DNA of 64,000 nucleotides from Pseudomonas arcuscaelestis (GCF_016881005.1 NZ_JACOPV010000016.1:104634-168633); one strand, 5' to 3'. Positions 42,288-51,351 are shown, counted from the first letter of the stretch. The notes: generated by a model from the sequence alone, not told the origin. Numbers and translations: made by a program.

Positions 42288-43226
42288 ATGACCCAAGCTA
42301 TCGTCGTGGCGGCGCTGTACAAATTCGTCACCCTGAAAGATTACGTCGAGCTGCGCGAACCGCTGCTCGAAACCATGTTGAGCAACGACGTCAAGGGCAC
42401 TTTGCTGCTGGCCGAAGAAGGCATCAACGGTACCGTGTCGGGCACCCGTGAAGGGATTGATGGCCTGTTGAGCTGGCTGCGCAGCGACGCACGGCTGGTG
42501 GATATCGACCATAAGGAATCCTATTGCGATGAACAACCGTTCTATCGCACCAAGGTCAAGCTCAAGAAAGAGATCGTTACCCTGGGTGTGCCAGGCGTAG
42601 ACCCTAACCACAAGGTTGGTACCTACGTTGAGCCCAAGGACTGGAATGCGCTGATCAGCGACCCGCAAGTGCTGCTCATCGACACCCGTAACGACTACGA
42701 AGTGGCCATCGGCACCTTTGAAGGCGCAATTGATCCGAAAACCACTACCTTTCGTGAGTTTCCGGACTACATCAAGGCCAACTTCGACCCCTCGCGCCAC
42801 AAAAAAGTGGCCATGTTTTGCACCGGCGGCATTCGTTGCGAAAAAGCCTCCAGCTACATGCTCGGTGAAGGTTTCGAAGAGGTCTATCATCTTAAAGGCG
42901 GCATCCTGAAATACCTCGAAGAGGTACCGCAGGAAGAAACCCGTTGGCAGGGCGACTGCTTCGTGTTCGACAACCGGGTCACTGTGCGCCACGACCTGAG
43001 CGAGGGCGACTACGACCAGTGCCATGCCTGCCGTACACCGATCAGCGTCGAAGAACGTGCGTCCGAGCATTATTCGCCAGGTATCAGTTGCCCGCATTGC
43101 TGGGACAGCTTGAGCGAAAAGACCCGTCGCAGCGCCGCTGACCGGCAGAAGCAGATCGAATTGGCCAAGGCCCGCAACATGCCGCACCCAATCGGTCACA
43201 ATTACCGCAAAGCCGCCGAGGCCTGA
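42288..43226 (+). CDS. trhO: tRNA uridine-34 hydroxylase TrhO (rhodanese family)
   Basis: This 312-aa enzyme (formerly YceA) makes 5-hydroxyuridine at the wobble position of tRNAs using oxygen. The N-terminal ferredoxin-like domain (about 1-95) contains LLLAEEGINGTVSG. The rhodanese domain (about 125-220) has the active-site loop CTGGIRCEKAS. A C-terminal Cys-rich tail (CHACRTPI, SCPHCWDSL) is typical. The start is ATG after GGAG, which gives the family N-terminus; the frame is open further up. DsbA-like gene follows after 3 nt, so they share a transcript. Confidence 0.94.
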   Translation: MTQAIVVAALYKFVTLKDYVELREPLLETMLSNDVKGTLLLAEEGINGTVSGTREGIDGLLSWLRSDARLVDIDHKESYCDEQPFYRTKVKLKKEIVTLGVPGVDPNHKVGTYVEPKDWNALISDPQVLLIDTRNDYEVAIGTFEGAIDPKTTTFREFPDYIKANFDPSRHKKVAMFCTGGIRCEKASSYMLGEGFEEVYHLKGGILKYLEEVPQEETRWQGDCFVFDNRVTVRHDLSEGDYDQCHACRTPISVEERASEHYSPGISCPHCWDSLSEKTRRSAADRQKQIELAKARNMPHPIGHNYRKAAEA

Positions 43227-43229
43227 TAG

Positions 43230-43862
43230 ATGTCCGCACGCCTGCTCTATGTGATGGACCCGATGTGCTCCTGGTGCTGGGGCTTTGCACCCGTAGCGCA
43301 GGCCTTGATCGCCCAGGCCCGAGACGCCGGTATTGAAACCCACCTGGTGCCAGGCGGCTTGCGTACCGGCAGCAGTGCGCTGGACGCGTCGACGCGCGGC
43401 TACATCCTTGATCATTGGCAGGCGGTCAATACCGCCACCGGTCAGCCCTTTACCCTCGAAGGTGCGATGCCGGAAGGTTTCGTCTACGACACCGAGCCCG
43501 CCTGTCGGGCATTGGTGGCGGCGCGCGGCCTGGACGTGCAGCGCACCTGGGCATTGCTCGCGGCAATCCAGCAGGCGTTCTACCAAGGTGGTGAAGACGT
43601 CACCCTTGCACCGAAACTGGTGGAGCTGGCTGAACAGGTCGGCTTCGACCGTGCGCTGTTTGCCGAGCGCTTTGCCAGTGCTGACGTGCGCTCGGCCACG
43701 GCCTCCGATATCACCTGGGTGCAGGATCTGGGCATCGCCGGGTTCCCCACCTTGCTGGCCGAACGTAATGGTCAGTTGGCGCTGTTGACCAACGGTTACC
43801 AGCCGCTTGATTCCCTCAGCCCGCTGCTCGGCCGCTGGCTGCAGCAGGCAGCGTGTGCTTGA
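43230..43862 (+). CDS. DsbA-family (FrnE-like) thioredoxin-fold protein
   Basis: This 210-aa protein has an N-terminal redox motif MCSWCW (CSWC) at about 12-17, a long helical insert and the cis-Pro loop GFPTLL near 170. There is no signal peptide, so it is cytosolic, like FrnE/HCCA-type disulfide isomerases. It lies 3 nt after trhO, and its last 8 nt overlap the start of the ABC exporter gene. A link to oxidative stress is plausible but not shown. Confidence 0.88.
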   Translation: MSARLLYVMDPMCSWCWGFAPVAQALIAQARDAGIETHLVPGGLRTGSSALDASTRGYILDHWQAVNTATGQPFTLEGAMPEGFVYDTEPACRALVAARGLDVQRTWALLAAIQQAFYQGGEDVTLAPKLVELAEQVGFDRALFAERFASADVRSATASDITWVQDLGIAGFPTLLAERNGQLALLTNGYQPLDSLSPLLGRWLQQAACA

Positions 43863-45687
43863 TGTCCCAGGGTCACCCGACCCTGTGCCGGGGCCGGCGC
43901 CCGCCGTTGCCGATCGGCTGAGCTGGGCGGAAATCCGCCGCCTGGCCTTGCACCATAAAAAAGCCCTGTGGATTGCCAACGGTGTCGCGGTACTGGCAGC
44001 CCTGTGCAGCGTTCCTATCCCGCTCTTGTTGCCATTGCTGGTCGATGAAGTGTTGCTTGGGCATGGTGACGCCGCGCTCAAGTGGATGAATCAGTTTTTG
44101 CCGGGCAACTGGCAGGTAGCGGCAGGCTACATCGGTTTGATGCTGGTGCTTACGCTGTGCCTGCGGTGTGCCGCGCTGGCCTTCAACGTGGTGCAGGCCA
44201 AGCTGTTCGCCGGCCTTGCCAAGGACATTGTCTACCGCCTGCGCATCCGCCTGATCGAGCGGCTCAAACGAATTTCCCTCAAGGAGTACGAAAGCCTGGG
44301 CAGCGGCACCGTGACCACGCATTTGGTCACTGACCTGGATACCCTGGACAAATTCGTCGGAGAAACCCTCAGCCGCTTCCTGGTTGCCATGCTGACCCTT
44401 ACCGGCACTGCGGCGATCCTGATGTGGATGCACTGGAAGCTGGCGCTGTTGATTCTGCTGTTCAACCCCCTGGTCATTTTTGCCACGGTGCAGTTGGGCA
44501 AGCGGGTCAAACACCTGAAGAAGCTGGAGAACGACAGTACTTCACGCTTCACCCAGGCGCTGACCGAAACCCTGGATGCCATCCAGGAAATCCGTGCCAG
44601 CAACCGTCAGGGCTATTTTCTCGGGCGTCTGGGCTTGCGTGCCCAGGAAGTGCGCAACTATGCGGTAGCTTCGCAGTGGAAGAGTGATGCCAGCGGCCGC
44701 GCCAGTGGTCTGTTGTTTCAGTTCGGTATCGATATCTTCCGCGCCGCAGCGATGCTCACCGTACTGTTTTCCGACTTGTCGATCGGGCAGATGCTGGCAG
44801 TGTTCAGTTACCTGTGGTTCATGATCGGTCCGGTCGAACAGTTACTGAATCTGCAATACGCCTACTACGCCGCAGGCGGCGCACTGAGCCGGCTCAACGA
44901 GTTGCTGGCGCGTGCCGACGAGCCGCAATACCCAGGCGGCGTCGACCCATTCAAGGGGCGCGACACCGTCGGTATCGAAGTGCAGGGCTTGCGTTTTGCC
45001 TATGCCGACGAACCGGTGCTCGACCAGTTGAACCTGTCCATTGCCCCAGGTGAAAAGGTGGCCATCGTCGGTGCCAGTGGTGGCGGCAAAAGCACCTTGG
45101 TGCAGTTGCTGCTTGGCCTCTATAGCCCGCAGGCCGGCACCATTCGCTTCGGTGGCTCGACCCTGCAGGACATCGGTCTGGAAACCTTGCGCGAGCATGT
45201 CGCTGTGGTGCTGCAGCATCCGTCGCTGTTCAACGACACCGTGCGTGCCAACCTGACCATGGGCCGTGATTGCAGCGACGAAGCCTGCTGGCAGGCGCTG
45301 GCAATTGCCCAGTTGGAAACGACCATTGCCGCGTTGCCCCGTGGCCTGGACACCGTGGTCGGTCGCTCGGGTGTGCGCCTCTCGGGCGGCCAGCGCCAGC
45401 GTCTGGCAATCGCACGCATGGTACTGGCCGAGCCCAAGGTGGTCATACTCGATGAAGCAACCTCGGCCCTTGATGCGGCGACCGAATACAACCTGCACCA
45501 GGCGCTTGCGCGCTTTCTCAGTGCGCGAACCACGTTGATCATTGCCCATCGTCTGTCCGCAGTGAAGCAGGCAGACCGGGTACTGGTTTTTGATGGCGGG
45601 CATGTGGCCGAGGATGGCGATCATCAGCAGTTGATCGCCGATGGTGGCTTGTACGCCAAGCTGTATGGTCATCTGCAACAGAGTTGA
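43855..45687 (+). CDS. ABC exporter, fused membrane and ATPase domains
   Basis: This 610-aa half-transporter has six membrane helices (about 30-330) followed by an ATPase. Walker A is VGASGGGKSTL near 405, the signature RLSGGQRQRLAIARM near 505, and Walker B VVILDEATSALD near 527; the H-loop is in IIAHRLS. It is probably a homodimer of the lipid A/multidrug class. The likely start is GTG inside the 3' end of the DsbA-like gene (GTGCTTGATG). The RBS is weak and the frame is open 16 codons upstream, so the exact start is uncertain. The substrate is unknown. Confidence 0.9.
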   Translation: MLDVPGSPDPVPGPAPAVADRLSWAEIRRLALHHKKALWIANGVAVLAALCSVPIPLLLPLLVDEVLLGHGDAALKWMNQFLPGNWQVAAGYIGLMLVLTLCLRCAALAFNVVQAKLFAGLAKDIVYRLRIRLIERLKRISLKEYESLGSGTVTTHLVTDLDTLDKFVGETLSRFLVAMLTLTGTAAILMWMHWKLALLILLFNPLVIFATVQLGKRVKHLKKLENDSTSRFTQALTETLDAIQEIRASNRQGYFLGRLGLRAQEVRNYAVASQWKSDASGRASGLLFQFGIDIFRAAAMLTVLFSDLSIGQMLAVFSYLWFMIGPVEQLLNLQYAYYAAGGALSRLNELLARADEPQYPGGVDPFKGRDTVGIEVQGLRFAYADEPVLDQLNLSIAPGEKVAIVGASGGGKSTLVQLLLGLYSPQAGTIRFGGSTLQDIGLETLREHVAVVLQHPSLFNDTVRANLTMGRDCSDEACWQALAIAQLETTIAALPRGLDTVVGRSGVRLSGGQRQRLAIARMVLAEPKVVILDEATSALDAATEYNLHQALARFLSARTTLIIAHRLSAVKQADRVLVFDGGHVAEDGDHQQLIADGGLYAKLYGHLQQS

Positions 45688-45795
45688 GCTTAAACTGCGT
45701 GTAACGGAGAAAAGCGCTCCAGTATTGCGAGCAAATAGCCTAGGCTGTGCCTTTATAAGATAAAGATTCATCCGGCTCTGTGTGCAAGGGACCTC

Positions 45796-48252
45796 ATGAA
45801 GCGAAAAAGGACTCTCGAAACCCCGAACTTGTTCGGCATCATCTGGCCATTTGTTGCCGTGGTGTTGTTCCAGGCATTGTTGGGGGGGATCAGTCTCTAC
45901 GCCTTGTCGGCAGTGCGTGGCTACGTAGCAGGGGAGAGCCTTTGGTCCAAGGGGCAAAAGGACGCCATCTATTACCTCAACCTGTATGCCGACAACCGCG
46001 ACGAAGCGGTTTTCGCAAAGTACCAGACTGCCTTCGCCGTGCCGCAGGGCGGACACGACCTGCGTGCTGCCCTGGATCTGCCCGAACCGGATCTGGACGC
46101 GGCGCGACGCGGTATTTTGCAGGGCGGCAATCACCCCGATGATGTCTCCAGTCTTATCTGGTTGTACTTGAACTTTCGCCAGGTCAGTTACCTGGAAAAG
46201 GCCATTGAGCTGTGGTCGGTGGGCGATAGCTTTCTGAATCAGCTCAACGATGTCGCTCAACAGATGCAGGACGGCTTTCGCAGTAACACCGCCACCGCCA
46301 GCGATGTGGCCGAATGGAAGGCGCGCATCGCCACGATCAACGATGGTGTAACGCCTGCGGCCCGGGCATTCAGCGATGCCCTGGGCGAAGGTTCGCGGGT
46401 ACTGCTGCGGGTGCTGCTGGTGACCAACCTGGCCACCGCCTTTTTTCTGATTGCCTTGGCATGGATGCGCTCAAGCAAGCTGCTGGCGCAACGACAAGCC
46501 TTTGCCAACGCCTTGGAGGTAGAAAAGGAGCGGGCGCAGATTACCTTGGAGTCGATAGGCGACGGCGTGATCACCACCGATGTTGAAGGCTGCATCGCTT
46601 ACATGAACCCTGCGGCCGAGCAATTGACTCACTGGCATGCGGCCCAGGCCCTGGGCTTGCCCCTGGCGGCGCTGTTCAGCCTGCTCGACGAGAATGCCGA
46701 GAAAAACAGCCTGACACTGGTCGAGCGTATTCTGGGTGGAGACTTCAGCGGCGGCACTGAACATACCAAGCTGATCCAGCGCCTCGATGGCAGTACCGTC
46801 TCAGTGACCCTGGTGGGGGCACCGATCATGGCTGAAGGGCAGATAAGCGGCACTGTGCTGGTTTTGCATGACATGACTCAGGAGCGGCAGTACATCGCCA
46901 ATCTGTCCTGGCAGGCAACCCATGATGCATTGACCGGGCTCGCCAACCGCCGCGAATTCGAATATCGCCTGGAGCAGGCACTCAACACCTTGGCACGCAA
47001 GCCGGCGCGGCATGCGCTGATGTTCCTCGATCTTGACCAGTTCAAGCTGGTCAACGACACCTGTGGGCATGCCGCCGGTGACGAACTGCTCAGGCACATC
47101 TGTGCGGTGCTCCAGGCGGGATTGCGCGACGGCGATACCCTCGCGCGCCTGGGCGGTGATGAGTTCGGCATTCTTCTTGAGAATTGTGGGCATGAGCTGG
47201 CTGAGCGCATTGCTGAAAGCCTGCGCCAGGCCGTTCAGAACCTGCATTTTGTCTGGAAGAACCGCCCGTTCATGACCACCGTGAGTATCGGGCTGGTGCA
47301 TGTATCCCAAGCCCCTGTCACCCTTGAGGCCTCCCTGCGTGCCGCGGATATGGCGTGCTACATGGCCAAGGAAAAGGGTCGCAATCGGGTGCAGGTGTAT
47401 CACGCTGACGACAGCGAGCTGTCCATGCGTTTTGGCGAAATGGCCTGGATTCAGCGGCTGCATGTGGCGCTGGAAGAAAACCGCTTTTGCCTGTACGCCC
47501 AGGAAATCGCGGCCCTTGGGGAGCATGACGGGTCAGGGCATATCGAAATTCTCTTGCGCCTGCAGGATGAAAACGGACGCATCATTTTGCCCGACAGTTT
47601 CATTCCTGCCGCCGAGCGCTACGGTTTGATGACAGCGCTGGATCGTTGGGTGGTGCGCAATGTGTTCGAGGTGATTCGCCAGTGCCTGGATGAGCGCGGT
47701 GATGGCCCACTGGCCATGTGTGCGATCAATCTGTCGGGTAGCAGCATTGGCGATGACAAATTCCTCGAGTACCTGCGCCGGCTGTTCGGTGAGTATGATA
47801 TTCCGCCGCAAATGATCTGTTTCGAGATCACCGAAACCAGTGCCATTGCCAATCTGGGCAGTGCCATACGCTTTATCAACGAGCTGAAAAGCCTCGGTTG
47901 CCGGTTCTCGCTGGATGACTTCTGCGCCGGAATGTCGTCATTTGCTTACTTGAAGCATCTGCCCGTGGATTTCCTGAAAATCGACGGCAGTTTCGTCAAG
48001 GACATGCTCGATGACCCGGTCAATCGAGCTATGGTTGAGGTCATCAATCATATCGGCCATGTCATGGGCAAACGCACCATTGCCGAGTTCGTCGAAACGC
48101 CGTTGATTGAGCAAGCCCTGCAGGAAATAGGCGTCGACTACGCCCAGGGCTACCTGATCGAGCGACCGCAGGCCTTTACCTGCGACAGCTTGCAGCGCCA
48201 ACGGATTGCAGCAAGGCCTTTGTTGTTCAAGGCACCAGGGACTTTTCGCTGA
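45796..48252 (+). CDS. Membrane-bound PAS-GGDEF-EAL c-di-GMP protein
   Basis: This is an 818-aa protein: helix 1 (about 13-42), a ~170-residue periplasmic helical sensor region, helix 2 (about 213-236), PAS (about 250-365), GGDEF (about 375-535) and EAL (about 560-805). The cyclase site is intact: GGDEF at 453-457. The EAL box reads E584-I-L, and the DDFGTGYSS motif is replaced by DDFCAGMSS; yet CAINLSGSS, FEITET, FLKIDGSFV and AQGYL keep the metal and base residues, so phosphodiesterase activity remains possible. A 38-nt gap without terminator leads to undA. Confidence 0.94.
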   Translation: MKRKRTLETPNLFGIIWPFVAVVLFQALLGGISLYALSAVRGYVAGESLWSKGQKDAIYYLNLYADNRDEAVFAKYQTAFAVPQGGHDLRAALDLPEPDLDAARRGILQGGNHPDDVSSLIWLYLNFRQVSYLEKAIELWSVGDSFLNQLNDVAQQMQDGFRSNTATASDVAEWKARIATINDGVTPAARAFSDALGEGSRVLLRVLLVTNLATAFFLIALAWMRSSKLLAQRQAFANALEVEKERAQITLESIGDGVITTDVEGCIAYMNPAAEQLTHWHAAQALGLPLAALFSLLDENAEKNSLTLVERILGGDFSGGTEHTKLIQRLDGSTVSVTLVGAPIMAEGQISGTVLVLHDMTQERQYIANLSWQATHDALTGLANRREFEYRLEQALNTLARKPARHALMFLDLDQFKLVNDTCGHAAGDELLRHICAVLQAGLRDGDTLARLGGDEFGILLENCGHELAERIAESLRQAVQNLHFVWKNRPFMTTVSIGLVHVSQAPVTLEASLRAADMACYMAKEKGRNRVQVYHADDSELSMRFGEMAWIQRLHVALEENRFCLYAQEIAALGEHDGSGHIEILLRLQDENGRIILPDSFIPAAERYGLMTALDRWVVRNVFEVIRQCLDERGDGPLAMCAINLSGSSIGDDKFLEYLRRLFGEYDIPPQMICFEITETSAIANLGSAIRFINELKSLGCRFSLDDFCAGMSSFAYLKHLPVDFLKIDGSFVKDMLDDPVNRAMVEVINHIGHVMGKRTIAEFVETPLIEQALQEIGVDYAQGYLIERPQAFTCDSLQRQRIAARPLLFKAPGTFR

Positions 48253-48290
48253 AATCTGCACGAATAATCACAAGGAACAAGGAGCTAAAA

Positions 48291-49076
48291 GTGATTGACG
48301 CGTTTGTTCGTACCGGTCCATTGATGGACCCCACCAGTTACCCGCTCTGGGCCCAGCAGTTGATCAAAGACTGCCATGAGAGCAAGCGCAGGGTAGTCGA
48401 ACACGAACTCTACCAGCGTATGCGTGACGGCCGACTCAGCAGTCGGACGATGCGCCAGTACCTGATTGGCGGCTGGCCGGTGGTCGAGCAGTTTTCCCTG
48501 TACATGGCCAAGAACCTGACCAAGACCCGCTATGCCCGCCATCCCGGCGAAGACATGGCGCGTCGCTGGTTGATGCGCAACATTCGTGTCGAGCTCAATC
48601 ATGCCGATTACTGGTTGTACTGGAGCCAGGCCCATGGCGTCAGCCTTGAAGACCTGCAGGCCCAGGAAGTGCCGACCGAACTCAATGCATTGAGCGATTG
48701 GTGCTGGCACACCTGTGCCACCGATTCGCTGGTGGTGGCGGTGGCGGCGACCAACTATGCAATCGAAGGAGCGACGGGCGAATGGTCGGCGGTGGTGTGC
48801 TCCACCGGTGTCTATGCCCAGGGTTTTCCGGAGGAAGGTCGCAAGCGCGCCATGAAGTGGCTGAAGATGCATGCCCAGTACGATGACGCCCACCCATGGG
48901 AAGCACTGGAAATCGTCTGCACCCTGGCGGGCAATCACCCTACCCAGGCGCTGCAGACCGAGCTGCGTCGGGCGGTGTGCAAGAGCTACGACTACATGTA
49001 CTTGTTTCTGGAGCGCTGCATGCAACTGGAACAGCACCAGCCCGCCCGGGTTCAGGCGGAACTGGTAGAGGGCTGA
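48291..49076 (+). CDS. undA: UndA, heme-oxygenase-like diiron oxidase making 1-undecene
   Basis: This 261-aa helical protein of the TenA/heme-oxygenase-like fold is recognisable as UndA, which decarboxylates lauric acid (C12) to 1-undecene with O2 in Pseudomonas. Candidate iron ligands line up with the HDO family: E66, E101 and H104 (VELNH), E159 (AIEG), H194, D198 and H201 (HAQYDDAH). The length matches known UndA. The GTG start follows AAGGAACAAGGAG. There is no signal peptide. It probably shares a transcript with the GGDEF-EAL gene. Thiamine genes are absent here, which argues against a TenA role. Confidence 0.88.
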   Translation: MIDAFVRTGPLMDPTSYPLWAQQLIKDCHESKRRVVEHELYQRMRDGRLSSRTMRQYLIGGWPVVEQFSLYMAKNLTKTRYARHPGEDMARRWLMRNIRVELNHADYWLYWSQAHGVSLEDLQAQEVPTELNALSDWCWHTCATDSLVVAVAATNYAIEGATGEWSAVVCSTGVYAQGFPEEGRKRAMKWLKMHAQYDDAHPWEALEIVCTLAGNHPTQALQTELRRAVCKSYDYMYLFLERCMQLEQHQPARVQAELVEG

Positions 49077-49078
49077 GC

Positions 49079-49819
49079 TTACTGGGCGTTGAACGCCTGG
49101 CCGTTGACGCCAGCGCTGTCCGGGCCCATCAAGTACAGGTAGACCGGCATGATTTGCTCAGGCAAAGGGTTGTTCTCCGGGTTCTCGCCCGGATAAGCCT
49201 GGGCACGCATGCTGGTGCGGGTGGCGCCCGGGTTGATGCTGTTGGAGCGAACCGGGGCGACGTTTTCCAGTTCGTCGGCGAGGGTTTGCATCAACCCTTC
49301 GGTAGCGAACTTCGACACACCGTAGGCGCCCCAGTAGGCCCGGCCTTTGCGCCCGACGCTGCTGGAAGTGAAGATCACCGATGCATCCTTAGACAGCTTG
49401 AGCAGCGGCAGCAGGGTGCTGGTGAGCATGAACATGGCGTTGACGTTGATTTGCATGACGCGCATGAAGTTGTCGCCAGACAACTGCTCCAGCGGCGTGC
49501 GCGGGCCAATGATCGAGGCGTTGTGCAGCAAGCCGTCGATGTGGCCGAACTCGTTTTCAATCATTGCTGCCAGTTCGTCGTACTGATGCGGCAACGCGGT
49601 TTCCAGGTTGAACGGAATGACTGCAGGCGTGGGGTGGCCAGCCGCTTCGATCTCATCGTAGACCTGGCTCAGGTTGCCTTCGGTCTTGCCCAGCAACAGT
49701 ACGGTCGCGCCGTGGGCGGCGTAGGCCTTGGCCGCAGCTGCACCGATTCCACGACCAGCGCCGGTGACCATGATGGTCCGGCCTTGCAGCAGGTCGGGGC
49801 GGGCGGAATATTCGAACAT
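49079..49819 (-). CDS. yciK: YciK-family short-chain oxidoreductase
   Basis: This 246-aa SDR has TGAGRGIG near 19-26, NASIIGPRTPLEQ near 100, a catalytic Ser in FTSSSVGRKG and YGVSK near 162-166. The N-terminus MFEYSARPDLLQGR is typical of YciK, an SDR of undefined substrate found next to mupP and ubiG in pseudomonads. The ATG has GAGG upstream. It converges with undA, with two bases between the stop codons, and is separated from mupP by a REP-like dyad. Confidence 0.92.
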   Translation of the reverse strand: MFEYSARPDLLQGRTIMVTGAGRGIGAAAAKAYAAHGATVLLLGKTEGNLSQVYDEIEAAGHPTPAVIPFNLETALPHQYDELAAMIENEFGHIDGLLHNASIIGPRTPLEQLSGDNFMRVMQINVNAMFMLTSTLLPLLKLSKDASVIFTSSSVGRKGRAYWGAYGVSKFATEGLMQTLADELENVAPVRSNSINPGATRTSMRAQAYPGENPENNPLPEQIMPVYLYLMGPDSAGVNGQAFNAQ

Positions 49820-49850
49820 GGGGTTACCTCGTGGGAAGTGGGACGTTTCA

Positions 49851-49907
49851 TCGCGGGCAAGCCCGCTCCCACAGGGGAGACTACCAGCCTGTGGGGGCTT
49901 GCCCGCG
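49851..49907. repeat. REP-like dyad between mupP and yciK
   Basis: TCGCGGGCAAGCCCGCTCCCACAG (starting 49851) pairs with CTGTGGGGGCTTGCCCGCG (ending 49907) around a ~14-nt loop. This is the clearest match in the window to the common Pseudomonas REP core. Confidence 0.85.
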
Positions 49908-49915
49908 TGACCAAA

Positions 49916-50587
49916 TCAGCAGCCGCAGAGTGCGCTATCGAGCACCTTGCGCAGCTCCAGCGGATGATCGACCACAACATCCGCACCCCAGTTGTTGGGG
50001 TTGTCGTCCGGGTGAATGTAGCCATAGCGCACCGCTGCGGTGCGGGTGCCGGCATCACGACCAGACTCGATGTCGCGCAGGTCATCACCGACGAACAGCA
50101 CGCTGGCCGGGTCCAGGTTCAAGGTTTTGCAGGCAAGGATCAGCGGCTCGGGGTCTGGTTTGCTGTTCTTCACGTGATCGGGGCAAATCAGCAAGGCCGA
50201 GCGTTCAGCCAGGCCCAACTGCTGCATGATCGGCTCGGCGAAGCGCACCGGCTTGTTGGTGACCACGCCCCACAGCAGGTTGCCCTTTTCGATGTCGGCG
50301 AGCAGTTCAGCCATGCCGTCGTAGAGTTTGCTGTGAACCGCACAACCTTGTTGGTAGCGCTCGAGGAACTCCAGGCGCAGGGCTTCGAATTCCGGCGCTT
50401 CTGGGTCGAGGTTGAAGGTGACCGCTACCATCGCCTTGGCACCACCGGAGACCACGTCGCGGATGCGCTGGTCGTCGATTGCCGGCAGGCCACGTTCGGC
50501 GAGCATCGCCTGGCAGATGGCGATGAAGTCCGGCGCCGTGTCGAGCAGGGTGCCGTCCATGTCAAAAAGTACTGCTCTCAGGCGCAT
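49916..50587 (-). CDS. mupP: N-acetylmuramic acid 6-phosphate phosphatase MupP
   Basis: This 223-aa HAD (Gph-like) phosphatase was shown in P. putida and P. aeruginosa to dephosphorylate MurNAc-6-P in the cell-wall recycling route that bypasses MurA and underlies intrinsic fosfomycin resistance. Motifs are FDMDGTLLDT (nucleophile and acid Asp), VVTNKP (motif II Thr), SKPDPEP (Lys) and GDDLRDIESG. I chose the ATG 6 nt after GAGGA; another ATG 6 nt upstream overlaps the ubiG stop (ATGA) but directly abuts the SD. It forms an operon with ubiG. Confidence 0.94.
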   Translation of the reverse strand: MRLRAVLFDMDGTLLDTAPDFIAICQAMLAERGLPAIDDQRIRDVVSGGAKAMVAVTFNLDPEAPEFEALRLEFLERYQQGCAVHSKLYDGMAELLADIEKGNLLWGVVTNKPVRFAEPIMQQLGLAERSALLICPDHVKNSKPDPEPLILACKTLNLDPASVLFVGDDLRDIESGRDAGTRTAAVRYGYIHPDDNPNNWGADVVVDHPLELRKVLDSALCGC

Positions 50588-50589
50588 GC

Positions 50590-51288
50590 TCATTCCTCGC
50601 GCAGGGTCTGGATCATGTAATTGACGTCGACATCGTTGGCCAGCTTGTAGTGCTTGGTCAACGGGTTGTAGGTCAGGCCGATGATGTCCTTGACGTTCAG
50701 GCCGGCTTCACGGCTCCAGGCGCCGAGCTCGGAAGGGCGGATGAACTTCTTGAAGTCGTGGGTACCGCGCGGCAGCAGCTTCATGATGTATTCAGCGCCG
50801 ATGATCGCGAACAGGTAAGCCTTTGGGTTGCGGTTGATGGTCGAGAAGAACACCTGGCCGCCGGGCTTGACCATGCGGTAGCAGGCACGGATCACCGAAG
50901 AGGGATCAGGCACGTGCTCGAGCATCTCAAGGCAGGTCACCACGTCGAACTGCTCGGGCATTTCTTCGGCCAGCGCCTCGGCGGTGGTCTGGCGGTATTC
51001 GACCTCTACGCCGGACTCGAGCTGATGCAGGCGGGCCACGGCCAGTGGCGCTTCACCCATGTCGATACCCATGACAGTGGCACCGCGCTGGGCCATGGCC
51101 TCGCTGAGGATACCGCCGCCGCAACCGACGTCGAGAACCTTCTTGCCGGCCAGCTTGACCCGCTCATCAATCCAGTTGACCCGCAGTGGGTTGATGTCGT
51201 GCAGGGGCTTGAATTCGCTTTCACGGTCCCACCAGCGATGGGCCAGGGCTTCGAATTTAGCGATTTCTGCGTGGTCGACGTTGCTCAT
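50590..51288 (-). CDS. ubiG: Ubiquinone biosynthesis O-methyltransferase UbiG
   Basis: This 232-aa SAM-dependent methyltransferase carries out both O-methylation steps of ubiquinone synthesis. Motif I is VLDVGCGGGILSEAMA near 52-67, followed by MGIDMGEAPLAVAR and post-I VTCLEMLEHVPDP near 118. The start MSNVDHAEI follows GAGGAG; the frame is open 12 codons upstream without support. It lies 63 nt downstream of mtaD and two nt before mupP. Confidence 0.96.
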   Translation of the reverse strand: MSNVDHAEIAKFEALAHRWWDRESEFKPLHDINPLRVNWIDERVKLAGKKVLDVGCGGGILSEAMAQRGATVMGIDMGEAPLAVARLHQLESGVEVEYRQTTAEALAEEMPEQFDVVTCLEMLEHVPDPSSVIRACYRMVKPGGQVFFSTINRNPKAYLFAIIGAEYIMKLLPRGTHDFKKFIRPSELGAWSREAGLNVKDIIGLTYNPLTKHYKLANDVDVNYMIQTLREE

Positions 51289-51351
51289 GGAGCGCTCCTC
51301 TGAAACTTTGATTAAAGGTGTCACGGGCTGGCAGCCACAGCGGCCGGCCGG

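Noticed and set aside
45796..46260. Antisense open frames over the GGDEF/EAL sensor region and the ABC exporter end
   Set aside because: They bridge two unrelated genes and have no RBS or motif support.
48291..49076. Annotation of this gene as TenA thiaminase
   Set aside because: No thiamine genes are adjacent, and the E/E-x2-H/E/H-x3-D-x2-H ligand pattern and sequence fit UndA.
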